The position numbers were made by a program, and so were the translations under genes. The notes beneath the pieces are model-generated. The model was not told where the DNA came from. It did no database searches and saw only the letters and a program-made list of their open reading frames with translations. DNA of 64,000 nucleotides from DASYLJ01 sp964404165 (GTDB lineage: Bacteria; Desulfobacterota; Binatia; DP-6), in NCBI GenBank assembly GCA_964404165.1, contig CAYOIZ010000019.1, positions 1-64,000 on the forward strand, read 5' to 3'. Of this stretch, positions 25,594-33,345 are shown in pieces (position 1 is the first letter of the stretch; every line of letters begins with the position of its first letter).

Positions 25594-26474
25594 CAGCCCA
25601 GCAGAAACCCACGCACCGCCGCGACCAGCTCGTCCAGCCGATCGAAGTGCACCATGTGCCCCGCGCCCGGAATCTCGACGAACGATCCGTTCTGGAAGCA
25701 CGCCAGCCGTCGCGCGAGATCGTCGGGCTCGAGGTAGATCGCACCCGGCTTCTCGCGCCAGAACTCGCCCGACTCCGCGCCGTGCACCACCAGCGTCGGC
25801 GCGGTGATGCGTCGCCAGAAGGCCATCACGTACTCGAGGTTGAACGGGCCGCCCATCGAGAGCGTGCTCAGCATGGCGTCGAACTTCCACTCGAGGGTGC
25901 CGTCCTCGCGGAGCCGGGTGCCGAGGATGGCGAGCTCGCGCGCCTTCGTCTCCGGCAGCCGCGGATTGCGCTCGCGTAGTCGGCGATAGGCGGCGTCGAG
26001 GTCCTTGAGACCCGGGTGGCCGCTCAGCGCGCGGTCGATGCGCGCGAAGCCGGCGATCGTCCAGCGCAGCTCGGCGGCCATGTCGGGGATGGGCGGTCCC
26101 ATGCCCTCGATCATCACCACCTTCGACGGCGTGTCGGGGAAGCTGCCGGCGTACTGGCAGACGATCTCGCCGCCCATCGAATGGCCGAGCAGCACCGGCT
26201 TCTCGAGGCGCAGCGCGCGGATGAGATTGTGCAGGTCGAGGACGAAGTGGCCGAAGCCGTAGTACGGCGTCGTCTCGCTGTCGCCGTGGCCGCGGAGATC
26301 GATGGCCAGCACGTGGTACCGATCGACGAGCGCGCGCGCCAGATCGTCGAACGAGTGCGAGTGGTCGCGCAGGCCGTGGACGATGACCAGCGGCGGGAGC
26401 GACGGATCGCCCCAGTCGCGAAAATGGATGCGGAGCGTGCCGCTGCGGAAGAAGCGTTCGGTGAATTCCGGCAT
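25590..26474 (-). CDS. Alpha/beta hydrolase
   Basis: The 294-residue protein has a standard catalytic set. The oxyanion-hole segment is PLVIVHGLRDHSHSFDDLA, the nucleophile elbow is GHSMGG, and the His is likely in GAGHMVHFDRL near the end. IDLRGHGDSETTPYYGFGHF matches the subfamily of esterases and epoxide- or carbon-carbon-hydrolases. The acid is probably the Asp in the LVVHGAESGEFW region or nearby. The substrate is unknown; nearby alkane and fatty acid genes make an ester or lactone hydrolase plausible. Confidence 0.88.
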   Translation of the reverse strand: MPEFTERFFRSGTLRIHFRDWGDPSLPPLVIVHGLRDHSHSFDDLARALVDRYHVLAIDLRGHGDSETTPYYGFGHFVLDLHNLIRALRLEKPVLLGHSMGGEIVCQYAGSFPDTPSKVVMIEGMGPPIPDMAAELRWTIAGFARIDRALSGHPGLKDLDAAYRRLRERNPRLPETKARELAILGTRLREDGTLEWKFDAMLSTLSMGGPFNLEYVMAFWRRITAPTLVVHGAESGEFWREKPGAIYLEPDDLARRLACFQNGSFVEIPGAGHMVHFDRLDELVAAVRGFLLGC

Positions 26475-26488
26475 GAGCGCCGGCGACG

Positions 26489-27289
26489 CTACAGGCGGGG
26501 TGGAGCGGTGGCAACCCGACGCAGCGCATGGAGCGCGATGGCCGCCGCCGTGGCGACGTTGAGCGAATCGATGCCCGGCGCCATCGGGATCGTCAGCGCG
26601 ACGTCGGCCGCGGCGGTGACGTCGGGATGCAGCCCGGCCCCTTCCGTGCCGAGCAGCAGCACGGCGCGCTCCGGCGGAACGAACGTGGCGATGTCCGCCC
26701 CGTCGCGCGGGGTGAGGGCCAGCACCGACATGCCCGCGGCGCGCAGGCGGGACACGGTGTCGAGCGGCTCGACGAAGCGCGCGAACGGCACCAGCAGCGT
26801 GGCGCCCATCGAGGTGCGGATCGCCTTGCGGTAGAGCGGGTCGGCGGAGCCCGCGGAGAGCAGCACGCCGTCGGCGCCGAATGCCCGCGCGGTGCGGAAG
26901 ATGACGCCGACGTTGTCGGGGTCGGTGACGTCGTCGAGCACGACGAGGCGCTGCGGCGTCGCTGCGAGGACGGCGTCGAGCGACGGGTCGGGGAGGCGCT
27001 CGCCGAGCGCCAGGCAGCCGCGATGGAAGTTGTAGCCGACGATCTCGCGCAGCAGCGGCATCGGCCCGACGTAGACCGGCACGTCCGGCGGGAGCGGCTC
27101 GAGCGACGCCAGCGCCGCCTCGTTCACGAGGATGGCGCGGGTGCGGAACCGCGACGCCAGCAGCTCGCGCACGACGGCGCGCGTCTCGACGACGAACAGC
27201 CCGTCGCGGGAGCCGCGCTCGCGGTCGCGCAGGTCGCGGAACGGCTCGACGCGCGGGTCGCCGGCGTCCAGCACCGGCTCGACGGGCAT
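26489..27289 (-). CDS. TrmH/SpoU family RNA methyltransferase
   Basis: The ATG at 27289 gives 266 residues. The N-terminal part is substrate-binding (DPRVEPFRDLRDRERGS), followed by the SPOUT core: LDDVTDPDNVGVIFRTARAF is motif 1, GTEGAGL motif 2, and IPMAPGIDSLNVATAAAIAL motif 3 with its deep trefoil knot. Such enzymes 2'-O-methylate tRNA or rRNA using SAM. The start overlaps the TGA of the membrane gene in a TGATG junction, so the two are translationally coupled. Confidence 0.93.
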   Translation of the reverse strand: MPVEPVLDAGDPRVEPFRDLRDRERGSRDGLFVVETRAVVRELLASRFRTRAILVNEAALASLEPLPPDVPVYVGPMPLLREIVGYNFHRGCLALGERLPDPSLDAVLAATPQRLVVLDDVTDPDNVGVIFRTARAFGADGVLLSAGSADPLYRKAIRTSMGATLLVPFARFVEPLDTVSRLRAAGMSVLALTPRDGADIATFVPPERAVLLLGTEGAGLHPDVTAAADVALTIPMAPGIDSLNVATAAAIALHALRRVATAPPRL

Positions 27290-27678
27290 CAGCGCCGATC
27301 CGGCCGCGTGTACCACCACGCCCAGGCGATGAGCACGAGCTGCAGCGGCAGCCGGCCCCACGCCTGCGCCGGCGTGGGCTGCGACATCCAGGCGGGGCGG
27401 TGCACGAGCTGCACGTCGTTCATGGCTGCGTGCAGGTTCGCGGGGAAGACGGCGATCAGCAGCAGGATGATGCCCCACGCGCCGAGCACCCGCGTCGACG
27501 GGATGATCACCATGATGCCGAGGACGACCTCGGCGATGCCCGAGACGTACACCAGCCCCAGGTGCCACGGCAGGTAAGGCGGCATGATCTGGAGGTAGAA
27601 CTCCGGCGCGACGAAGTGCATCACGCCGGCCAGGACGTAGAGCACTCCCATCACCCAGCACGAGATCGTCTTCAGCAC
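27289..27678 (-). CDS. DoxX-like membrane protein
   Basis: The 129-residue product is almost all hydrophobic with four predicted helices. It starts MLKTISCWVMGVLYVLAGVM, then FYLQIMPPYLPWHLGLVYVS, GIAEVVLGIMVIIPS and WGIILLLIAVFPANLH. This is the DoxX/MauE pattern (small four-helix quinone- or redox-linked membrane proteins of uncertain function). It lies 33 bases after alkB on the same strand and overlaps the TrmH gene, so an alkB-doxX-trmH transcript is likely. A membrane redox partner of AlkB is possible but unproven. Confidence 0.75.
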   Translation of the reverse strand: MLKTISCWVMGVLYVLAGVMHFVAPEFYLQIMPPYLPWHLGLVYVSGIAEVVLGIMVIIPSTRVLGAWGIILLLIAVFPANLHAAMNDVQLVHRPAWMSQPTPAQAWGRLPLQLVLIAWAWWYTRPDRR

Positions 27679-27711
27679 CGCGCGCAGATAGCACGCGAAC
27701 GGCGGAATCGC

Positions 27712-28794
27712 CTACGCCGCGTCGGCGCGCGCGAACGGGCCGAGCTGGCAGCGCTCGAGCTCGGCCGTCATCAGCTTCTGGAAGCGCGCGTTCGCGAACA
27801 TGAGCAGTACCACCGTGCCGAAGTAGCCATAGGGGAGCTTCGGGCTCTCCTCGAAGTAGCGCAGCTGCTGGTAGGGACGCGACGCGTAGGCGTGATGGTC
27901 GGCGTGCCGCGACAGCCCGACGAGGGTGTAGAGCGTGAACCAGGAGTCGGTGTCCCACGAGTCGCGCGGCGTGACCTTGCGACCGGCGCGGCGCAGGCCC
28001 CAGTGCTCGAAGTAGTTGACGGCCTCGAGCAGTCGCACCGCGGCTGCCGCCTGCAGGACGTAGATCGCGAAGGCGCCGGCGCCGAAGACCGCGAGGATGC
28101 CGAACGCGACCGTCCACTCGGCGACCAGCCCGTGCAGGACCCGATGGCGCAGCATGCGCCGGTCGAGCAGGGGCATCGTCTCGTCACCGAGGCGCTTCGA
28201 CTCGAGCCGCCACGCGCTGCGGAGCTGGGCCGGTACCGTCCGCACCAGGAACGCCACCGCCGTCTCGCCGAAGCTCGCCGTCGCCGGATCGTCGCCGGTG
28301 GCGACGCGCATGTGATGGCCGCGGATGTGCTCGGTCGAGAAGTGGTCGTAGAGGACGGTGCCGAGGAGCAGGCGGCCGAGGAGATGCATGTGCGCCTCGG
28401 GACGGTGGATCAGCTCGTGCGCGACGACGATGGCCGAGTAGCCCGAGTTCACGCCGACGAGCAGGAACGCGACGAGGGTGTCGACGCGCCAGAAGCCGTC
28501 CGTCGCCACGCGGTGCACCAGCAGCGACAGCGTCACGAACTGGAGGGCGACGAGCAGGTAGAGCAGGGCGTCGAACGGCCAGCCAGGCATGGTGGCGTCG
28601 GGCTGTCGTCGTTCGCCGGGGCTCCACATGTCGATGGTCACCGAGCCCACGAGCACCAGCAGCCAGGGTAGGGCCGCCCACCAGGGATGGGGGCCGGTGG
28701 CCAGGAACGCGATCGACGTCACCGGCAGCACCAGACAGAGCAGGTGCAGCGACCAGACGCGGGCGACCTCGGCAGTGGCGGCGACGCTCTTCAT
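27712..28794 (-). CDS. alkB: Alkane 1-monooxygenase, AlkB family
   Basis: The 360-residue integral membrane enzyme has the diiron histidine boxes of AlkB: AHELIHRPEAH (His126, His130), EHIRGHH (His156, His160, His161), NYFEHWG (His264) and HADHH (His297, His300, His301). Six or so helices separate them, beginning near SLHLLCLVLPVTSIAFL. AlkB hydroxylates the terminal carbon of medium-chain alkanes using rubredoxin as electron donor. No rubredoxin or alkT gene is visible here, so it may come from elsewhere. The divergent TetR gene with two operator dyads suggests substrate-inducible repression. Confidence 0.92.
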   Translation of the reverse strand: MKSVAATAEVARVWSLHLLCLVLPVTSIAFLATGPHPWWAALPWLLVLVGSVTIDMWSPGERRQPDATMPGWPFDALLYLLVALQFVTLSLLVHRVATDGFWRVDTLVAFLLVGVNSGYSAIVVAHELIHRPEAHMHLLGRLLLGTVLYDHFSTEHIRGHHMRVATGDDPATASFGETAVAFLVRTVPAQLRSAWRLESKRLGDETMPLLDRRMLRHRVLHGLVAEWTVAFGILAVFGAGAFAIYVLQAAAAVRLLEAVNYFEHWGLRRAGRKVTPRDSWDTDSWFTLYTLVGLSRHADHHAYASRPYQQLRYFEESPKLPYGYFGTVVLLMFANARFQKLMTAELERCQLGPFARADAA

Positions 28795-28808
28795 GACGAC
28801 CTCCGGCT

Positions 28809-28830
28809 CGACATACGGGTTGGTATGTCG
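28809..28830. promoter_or_regulatory. Operator dyad 1, alkB-tetR gap
   Basis: CGACATAC, six bases, then GTATGTCG: perfect eight-base arms. It begins 14 bases upstream of the alkB start (28794). It shares its GTATGT core with the second dyad, so the two are likely bound by the divergent TetR protein. Confidence 0.68.
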
Positions 28831-28843
28831 CTCCAGCTGGTAT

Positions 28844-28861
28844 ACATACGACCTCGTATGT
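28844..28861. promoter_or_regulatory. Operator dyad 2 overlapping tetR start
   Basis: ACATACGA, two bases CC, TCGTATGT is a perfect 18-base palindrome. The tetR ATG at 28858 lies inside its right arm, so binding would block initiation of its own transcript and give autorepression. Confidence 0.68.
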
Positions 28862-29475
28862 CGTCAACCCGGGGCCGGACCGCCACCAAGGAGGAGACCC
28901 GGACCGCTCTCATCGAGGCCGGCCTGGCGGAGTTCGCCGAGCGCGGGCTCGACACCCCGAGCCTCGACGCCATCTGCGCCCGCGCCGGCTACACGCGCGG
29001 GGCCTTCTACGTCCACTTCGCGGATCGTGACGACTTCATGGTGGCCGTCATGGAACGGGTGCTGGGCACGTTCCTCGATGCGGTGATCGCCACCGGCGAC
29101 TCGGCGCACGACCTCGAGGAGACCGTAACGCGGTTCGCGCACGTCGTCGCAGCGCCCGCGGGCCCAGTCGCCACGCCGCCCGTGACGCCGCTGCCTGGCG
29201 GCGTGCCGCTGCACCGACTGCTCGATGCCTGCGCGCGCTCGACCACCATCCGCGAGCGTCTCGTCTCGCTGCTCGGACAGGCGGCGCTGCGGGTGGCCGA
29301 GACGGCGAAGGCGGGTCAGGCCGCGGGGGCGGTGCGGAGGGACATCGACGCCGAGCAGGTGGGCATGCTGCTGGTGACGGCGGCGCTGGGCCTGATGACG
29401 GCGGTGGAGATCGGGCTCCCGATCGACGCGACGGCACTCCGCTCCGTCGCGCTCCGTCTCATGCGCGGCGACTAG
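28858..29475 (+). CDS. TetR family regulator, likely of alkB
   Basis: From the ATG at 28858 the protein has 205 residues. The helix-turn-helix domain is TRTALIEAGLAEFAERGLDT, PSLDAICARAGYTRGAFYVH and FADRDDFMVAVME. The C-terminal ligand domain is variable and rich in Ala, Val and Leu. TetR proteins repress until a ligand such as an alkane or fatty acid binds. The gene is divergent from alkB across a 63-base gap with two matching dyads, so control of alkB is likely. Confidence 0.9.
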   Translation: MSSTRGRTATKEETRTALIEAGLAEFAERGLDTPSLDAICARAGYTRGAFYVHFADRDDFMVAVMERVLGTFLDAVIATGDSAHDLEETVTRFAHVVAAPAGPVATPPVTPLPGGVPLHRLLDACARSTTIRERLVSLLGQAALRVAETAKAGQAAGAVRRDIDAEQVGMLLVTAALGLMTAVEIGLPIDATALRSVALRLMRGD

Positions 29476-29542
29476 CGCGCGCGGCAGCGGAGCGGCACCG
29501 ACTCCGGACAGTCGTTCACCACGTCCGGGGATTTCGACGGCG

Positions 29543-30019
29543 TCAGGCGCGACGTCGATACGCGGCGAGCACTGCCAGCCCGTCGGGACAGAACGGCGCC
29601 GTCGCGGCCCGGCCGGCGACCGCGTCGACGTCGACGAACTCGCCGCGCACGACCTCCTCCGGCTGCAACCGGAACGGCCCGTCGTGGACGGCGCGGTACA
29701 CGCGCCCGTGCACGTCGTTGGTCGCGTCGGTCCAGCGGAACGGGAACAGCGGCTCGAGCGGCGCCGTCACGCCGAGCTCCTCGGCGAGCTCGCGCACGGC
29801 CCCCGCGTCCCAGTCCTCGCCCGCACCGAGCACGCCGCCGACGGCGACGTCCCAGTGCGACGGGTAGACGTCCTTCACCGGCGTGCGCAGGTGGACGAAG
29901 AGTCGCCCGCGCCGGTCGAACACCAGGATGTACGTGCTGCGGTGCGGAAGCCGTCGCGCCCGCATCTCGCGTCGCGTGACGGAGCCGACGACGGCGCCGT
30001 CGGCGTCGACGACGTCCAC
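29543..30019 (-). CDS. NUDIX hydrolase
   Basis: The NUDIX box is complete: GVLGAGE, seven residues, then RELAEELG matches G-x5-E-x7-RE-x2-EE-x-G exactly. The N-terminal part DVVDADGAVVGSVTRREMRA resembles the YfcD/isopentenyl-type subfamily. I use the GTG at 30019 (158 residues). A CTG at 30043, overlapping the mobA TGA, would add eight residues and may be the true start. Substrates of the family are nucleoside diphosphate compounds. Coupling to mobA is likely. Confidence 0.85.
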   Translation of the reverse strand: MDVVDADGAVVGSVTRREMRARRLPHRSTYILVFDRRGRLFVHLRTPVKDVYPSHWDVAVGGVLGAGEDWDAGAVRELAEELGVTAPLEPLFPFRWTDATNDVHGRVYRAVHDGPFRLQPEEVVRGEFVDVDAVAGRAATAPFCPDGLAVLAAYRRRA

Positions 30020-30039
30020 CAGCTCGGCGCCGGGATCGC

Positions 30040-30648
30040 TCAGCGCTCGCCCTCGCCGAAGCGTCCGCCCACCGCGGCCAGCTCCTCCGGCGTATTGACG
30101 TTGATCAGGCTGCGCGCCGTGCCGCGCACGTGGCGCAGCTCGTCCTCCGTGACCCAGTCGACGCGCACCAGCGGCAGGAACTCGCGCAGCGCGTGGACGC
30201 CGCCCGTGAGGCAGCGCTCGACGGTGGGGAGCGTGCGCACGGCGTACACCGCGTGCAGCGGCTCGATGTCGCCCTCCCACTGCGGCACGACGGCATCGGC
30301 GTCGCCGGGCCGGTCGAGCAGGAAGCGAATGACGTCGGCGTCGAGCCCGGGCATGTCGCAGGCGACGACGAAGATGCGCGGGTTCGTGCTGACGCGCATG
30401 GCGGCGTGGATGCCGGCGAGCGGGCCACAGCCGGGATGGACGTCGGCCACCGTCTCGACGCCGAGGGGGCGGAAGCGCTCCGGGCGATTCGTCGACACCA
30501 GCACGTGCGGGAACAGCGACTGGAACAGCCGCACGGTGCGCACGGCGATGGGCTCGCCGTCCACTGCCGCAAAGGCCTTGTCGCGGCCGCCCATGCGCGA
30601 CGCGAGTCCTCCGGCGAGGATCACCCCCGTCGTCGCCGGCGTCGTCAT
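30040..30648 (-). CDS. mobA: Molybdenum cofactor guanylyltransferase MobA
   Basis: The 202-residue protein has the signature VILAGGLASRMGGRDKAF that binds GTP and Mg, and the acidic VACDMPGLDADVIRFLL motif. QWEGDIEPLHAVYAVRTL and INVNTPEEL complete the fold. MobA attaches GMP to molybdopterin to make the bis-MGD cofactor of DMSO-reductase-type enzymes. No moa or moe genes are visible. It is divergent from the sirtuin gene, with the shared promoter region at 30649-30728. Confidence 0.92.
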   Translation of the reverse strand: MTTPATTGVILAGGLASRMGGRDKAFAAVDGEPIAVRTVRLFQSLFPHVLVSTNRPERFRPLGVETVADVHPGCGPLAGIHAAMRVSTNPRIFVVACDMPGLDADVIRFLLDRPGDADAVVPQWEGDIEPLHAVYAVRTLPTVERCLTGGVHALREFLPLVRVDWVTEDELRHVRGTARSLINVNTPEELAAVGGRFGEGER

Positions 30649-30728
30649 GCGAGCGAGCTGATACCGTGGCCCGACTCCGAGTCAACCGTTGACAGCCCGT
30701 GGAGGTGGGGCAAAGGTTGCCTGGCCCC

Positions 30729-31508
30729 ATGGACGAGCCGGGACTCGAGGCGCTCGACGACGCTGCGGCGTGTCTTGCGCGTGCCCGTTACGTGATCGCG
30801 CTCACCGGCGCGGGGCTGTCGGTGGAGAGCGGCATCCCGCCGTTCCGCGGACCCGGCGGTCTCTGGACGAAGCACGGCGAGCCGCCGATGAACGGCTACC
30901 AGCGCTTCCTGGCGGATCCGCAGAAGGCCTGGGAGGAGCGCCTCAATCCGGTGGGCCCGATGGCCGAGCTGTGGAAGGCGCTCGCTGCGGCGGAGCCGAA
31001 TCCGGGCCATCACGCGCTCGTCGAGCTGGAGGAGATCGGCGTGCTGCGCGCGCTCATCACGCAGAACGTCGACGACCTGCATCGCGCCGCCGGCAGCACG
31101 CGTCTGCTCGAGATCCACGGCAACGCCACGCTGATCCGCTGCATCGCCTGCGTCGCCCGCTTCCAGCGCGACGCCATCGACTTCGCGGTGCTGCCGCCGC
31201 GCTGCCCGCACTGCGACGGCCTGCTCAAGAGCGACACCGTCTCGTTCGGTGAGCCCATTCCGCCCGACGTGCTGGAGCTGTGCTTCGAGGAAGCGGCGGC
31301 GGCGGACTGCATGCTCGTCGCCGGTACGTCGGCGACGGTGTATCCGGCGGCGCAGTTCCCCCTCCAGATCCAGGAGCGCGGCGGAACGCTGATCGAGGTG
31401 AATCCGTATCCCTCCGAGCTGACGGCGCTGTGCACGTACGCGTTGCGCGCGCCGGCGGGCGAGGCCCTGCCCCGGCTCGTCGACCGCGTCCGCGCGCTGC
31501 GCGCCTGA
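30729..31508 (+). CDS. cobB: Sirtuin, NAD-dependent protein deacylase
   Basis: The ATG at 30729 gives 259 residues; a GTG at 30699 would add ten residues. The Rossmann motif is LTGAGLSVESGIPPFRG, the catalytic region ITQNVDDLHRAAG with IHGN following, and the zinc site is CIAC with CPHC. C-terminal VAGTSATVYPAAQFPLQI binds NAD. CobB-type enzymes remove acetyl or acyl groups from lysines, such as that of acetyl-CoA synthetase. The gene has no obvious partner in the window. Confidence 0.94.
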   Translation: MDEPGLEALDDAAACLARARYVIALTGAGLSVESGIPPFRGPGGLWTKHGEPPMNGYQRFLADPQKAWEERLNPVGPMAELWKALAAAEPNPGHHALVELEEIGVLRALITQNVDDLHRAAGSTRLLEIHGNATLIRCIACVARFQRDAIDFAVLPPRCPHCDGLLKSDTVSFGEPIPPDVLELCFEEAAAADCMLVAGTSATVYPAAQFPLQIQERGGTLIEVNPYPSELTALCTYALRAPAGEALPRLVDRVRALRA

Positions 31509-31533
31509 GGGGTCGCACCATGTACCAGGTGTA

Positions 31534-31550
31534 GTCCGTTCCCCCCGGAC
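31534..31550. terminator. Small hairpin after the sirtuin gene
   Basis: GTCCG (31534-31538), loop TTCCCCC, CGGAC (31546-31550). It is a weak five-base stem 25 bases after the cobB stop and could attenuate read-through into the csbD pair. Confidence 0.3.
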
Positions 31551-31683
31551 GCACCAAATCTACAACCTGCGCGGCGTCCCGGCAGGATCCCGTGCCTTTC
31601 CGCGCGCATGGCCGTGGCACGGCCCTCGCAGTGATCCGTCGCCCGCTCGCATCGACGAGCGGCAACGAACGGAGGAACCGACC

Positions 31684-31857
31684 ATGAGTGGAACAGTCGA
31701 TCAGGCAAAGGGCCGCCTCAAGGAGGCCGCCGGCGCCATCACCGACGACGAGAAGCTTCGCCGCGAGGGCAAGCTCGATCAGGCCGTCGGCAAGGTAAAG
31801 AACGCGGCCGAGAAGGCGCTCGACGCGGTCACCGACAAGATCAAGGGCAAGGGCTGA
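31684..31857 (+). CDS. CsbD family stress protein
   Basis: This 57-residue protein begins MSGTVDQAKGRLKEAAGAIT behind GGAGG and shows the CsbD sequence EGKLDQAVGKVKNAAEKALD with repeated Lys, Ala and Gln. CsbD-like proteins are small, hydrophilic and induced by general stress; their role is unknown. The DUF1328 gene starts three bases after the stop, so the two probably share a transcript. Confidence 0.9.
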   Translation: MSGTVDQAKGRLKEAAGAITDDEKLRREGKLDQAVGKVKNAAEKALDAVTDKIKGKG

Positions 31858-31860
31858 GCC

Positions 31861-32031
31861 ATGCTCCAGTGGGCGCTCATCTTCTTCGTGATCGCCATCG
31901 TGGCGGCCTTCCTCGGCCAGCGTGGCGCGGCCGGACTCTCGGCCGAGATCGGCTACCTGCTGGTCGTGGTCGCCGTGGTGTTCGTGGTCGTGGCCTTCCT
32001 CACCGGAAGAGCACCAACCGTCGTCCCATGA
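31861..32031 (+). CDS. DUF1328 (YtjA-like) membrane protein
   Basis: The 56-residue protein starts MLQWALIFFVIAIVAAFLGQ and contains a second hydrophobic segment IGYLLVVVAVVFVVVAFLTG. This is the two-helix pattern of DUF1328, small membrane proteins often next to CsbD genes, possibly involved in stress or envelope homeostasis. It is linked to csbD by three bases. Confidence 0.85.
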   Translation: MLQWALIFFVIAIVAAFLGQRGAAGLSAEIGYLLVVVAVVFVVVAFLTGRAPTVVP

Positions 32032-32069
32032 CGGCGATCGGGTGACGACGATCGGGCGCGGCCGGCGCG

Positions 32070-32855
32070 TCAGGGGTTCGGGAAACCGACCAGTGATCGC
32101 GCCCGGCCGCGCGGGTCGAAGCTGATGCTCCGACCGTAGCCGTAGTACCACGTCACCCACCCGCCGCTGCCCTCTTCGATGGCCTGCGGCTCGCCGATCA
32201 GACGCGACACGTCGGCCGGCGACATGCCCTGCTTCACGGTGCGCATCCGCTCGTACGCGGGGCGTGGCTGCGGATCGCCGTACGACGGCGCGGGTTGTGG
32301 CATCGGGGGGCCGGGCAGCGACGCGAGCGCCGCCTGGCGCTGCTCGAGGCTCGCCAGCATCTGCTCCATGCGCAGCTGGGTGTCCATCAGGCGCTCGGTG
32401 AGCTCTTCGATGCTCGAGAGGACGTCGCCGAGGCGCTCTACCAGCTCCACCTGCACCTGCGCGGCATCGGCCTCCTTCTTGTCGCGCTCGGCCTTCGTCG
32501 TGACGAGGGTGATGTCGCCCGGGGCGTCCACGATGATCTCGGGCTTCTTGTCGATCGTCTGGACGGTGCCGCGCACGCGCACCTTGCGGCCGGTGTACAG
32601 CGAGTCGATCTGATCCGGCGGGAAGACGTTGAAGCGCGCCGCCTGCACCACGGCCGTGAAGCGGTTGAAGCTCGGGTCGAACGCCAGCAGGCACGACGTG
32701 GGCGAGCAGTGGATGCCCATGACGCGACCCTCGACGACGACGGACTTGCCGACGTGCTGCTCGGCCTCGTCCCACGGAACGATCTCGTCGTCCTCCGCAC
32801 GCGCGACGATCGCTGCGAGCATGACGAACACGAGCGCGAGCACTGAGCGTCGCAT
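32070..32855 (-). CDS. Secreted OB-fold, coiled-coil and BamE-like protein
   Basis: The ATG at 32855 gives 261 residues. The signal peptide contains RSVLALVFVMLAAIVARA. An OB-fold-like region follows (DEAEQHVGKSVVVEGRVM, then LLAFDPSFNRFTAVV). Residues 130-175 form an amphipathic coil (LVERLGDVLSSIEELTERL). The end has GMSPADVSRLIGEPQAIEEG and WVTWYYGYGRSISFDPRG, which resembles the SmpA/BamE outer-membrane fold. It probably acts in the periplasm; the exact partner is unknown. Confidence 0.65.
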   Translation of the reverse strand: MRRSVLALVFVMLAAIVARAEDDEIVPWDEAEQHVGKSVVVEGRVMGIHCSPTSCLLAFDPSFNRFTAVVQAARFNVFPPDQIDSLYTGRKVRVRGTVQTIDKKPEIIVDAPGDITLVTTKAERDKKEADAAQVQVELVERLGDVLSSIEELTERLMDTQLRMEQMLASLEQRQAALASLPGPPMPQPAPSYGDPQPRPAYERMRTVKQGMSPADVSRLIGEPQAIEEGSGGWVTWYYGYGRSISFDPRGRARSLVGFPNP

Positions 32856-32922
32856 CGCTTGACCGGGCTCCTCGCGGTTCCTTATAGAACCGCCGTCGCG
32901 AAGTCCACCCGCGAGGGCACGC

Positions 32923-33345
32923 ATGGCCGATTACACAGGTCCGATCCCGGTTCCCACTCCAGAGACGCGTCCCTACTGGGAAGCGGCGCGACGTCACGAG
33001 CTGATGCTGCCGCGCTGCCGGCCCTGCGATGCGGTGTTCTTCTTCCCGCGCGCGGCATGTCCGCGCTGTCTCTCCGGCGATCTCGAGTGGACGCGCATGA
33101 GCGGCAAGGGCACGCTCCACACCTTCACCGTCGTGCAGCGCGGCCAGAAGAACTTCCCGCTCGGCACCCCGTACGTCATCGCCATCGTCGAGCTGGCGGA
33201 AGGACCGCGCCTGATGACGAACCTCGTCGGCGTCGCACCAGATGCCGCGACGATCACGATCGGCATGCCGGTCGAGGTGGTGTTCGAGGACGTCGGTGCC
33301 GACATCGCGCTGCCGCGCTTCCGTCCCGCCGGAGCGGCGTCGTGA
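32923..33345 (+). CDS. DUF35 zinc-ribbon OB-fold protein
   Basis: The 140-residue protein has a rubredoxin-like zinc ribbon CRPC ... CPRC (in LPRCRPCDAVFFFPRAACPR) and a C-terminal OB fold (GTLHTFTVVQRGQKNFPLG, then VIAIVELAEGPRLMTNLVG). DUF35 proteins bind acyl-CoA and form complexes with thiolase-like partners. Here the thiolase gene begins inside the stop codon (GTGA), so the pair is translationally coupled and stoichiometric. Confidence 0.9.
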   Translation: MADYTGPIPVPTPETRPYWEAARRHELMLPRCRPCDAVFFFPRAACPRCLSGDLEWTRMSGKGTLHTFTVVQRGQKNFPLGTPYVIAIVELAEGPRLMTNLVGVAPDAATITIGMPVEVVFEDVGADIALPRFRPAGAAS

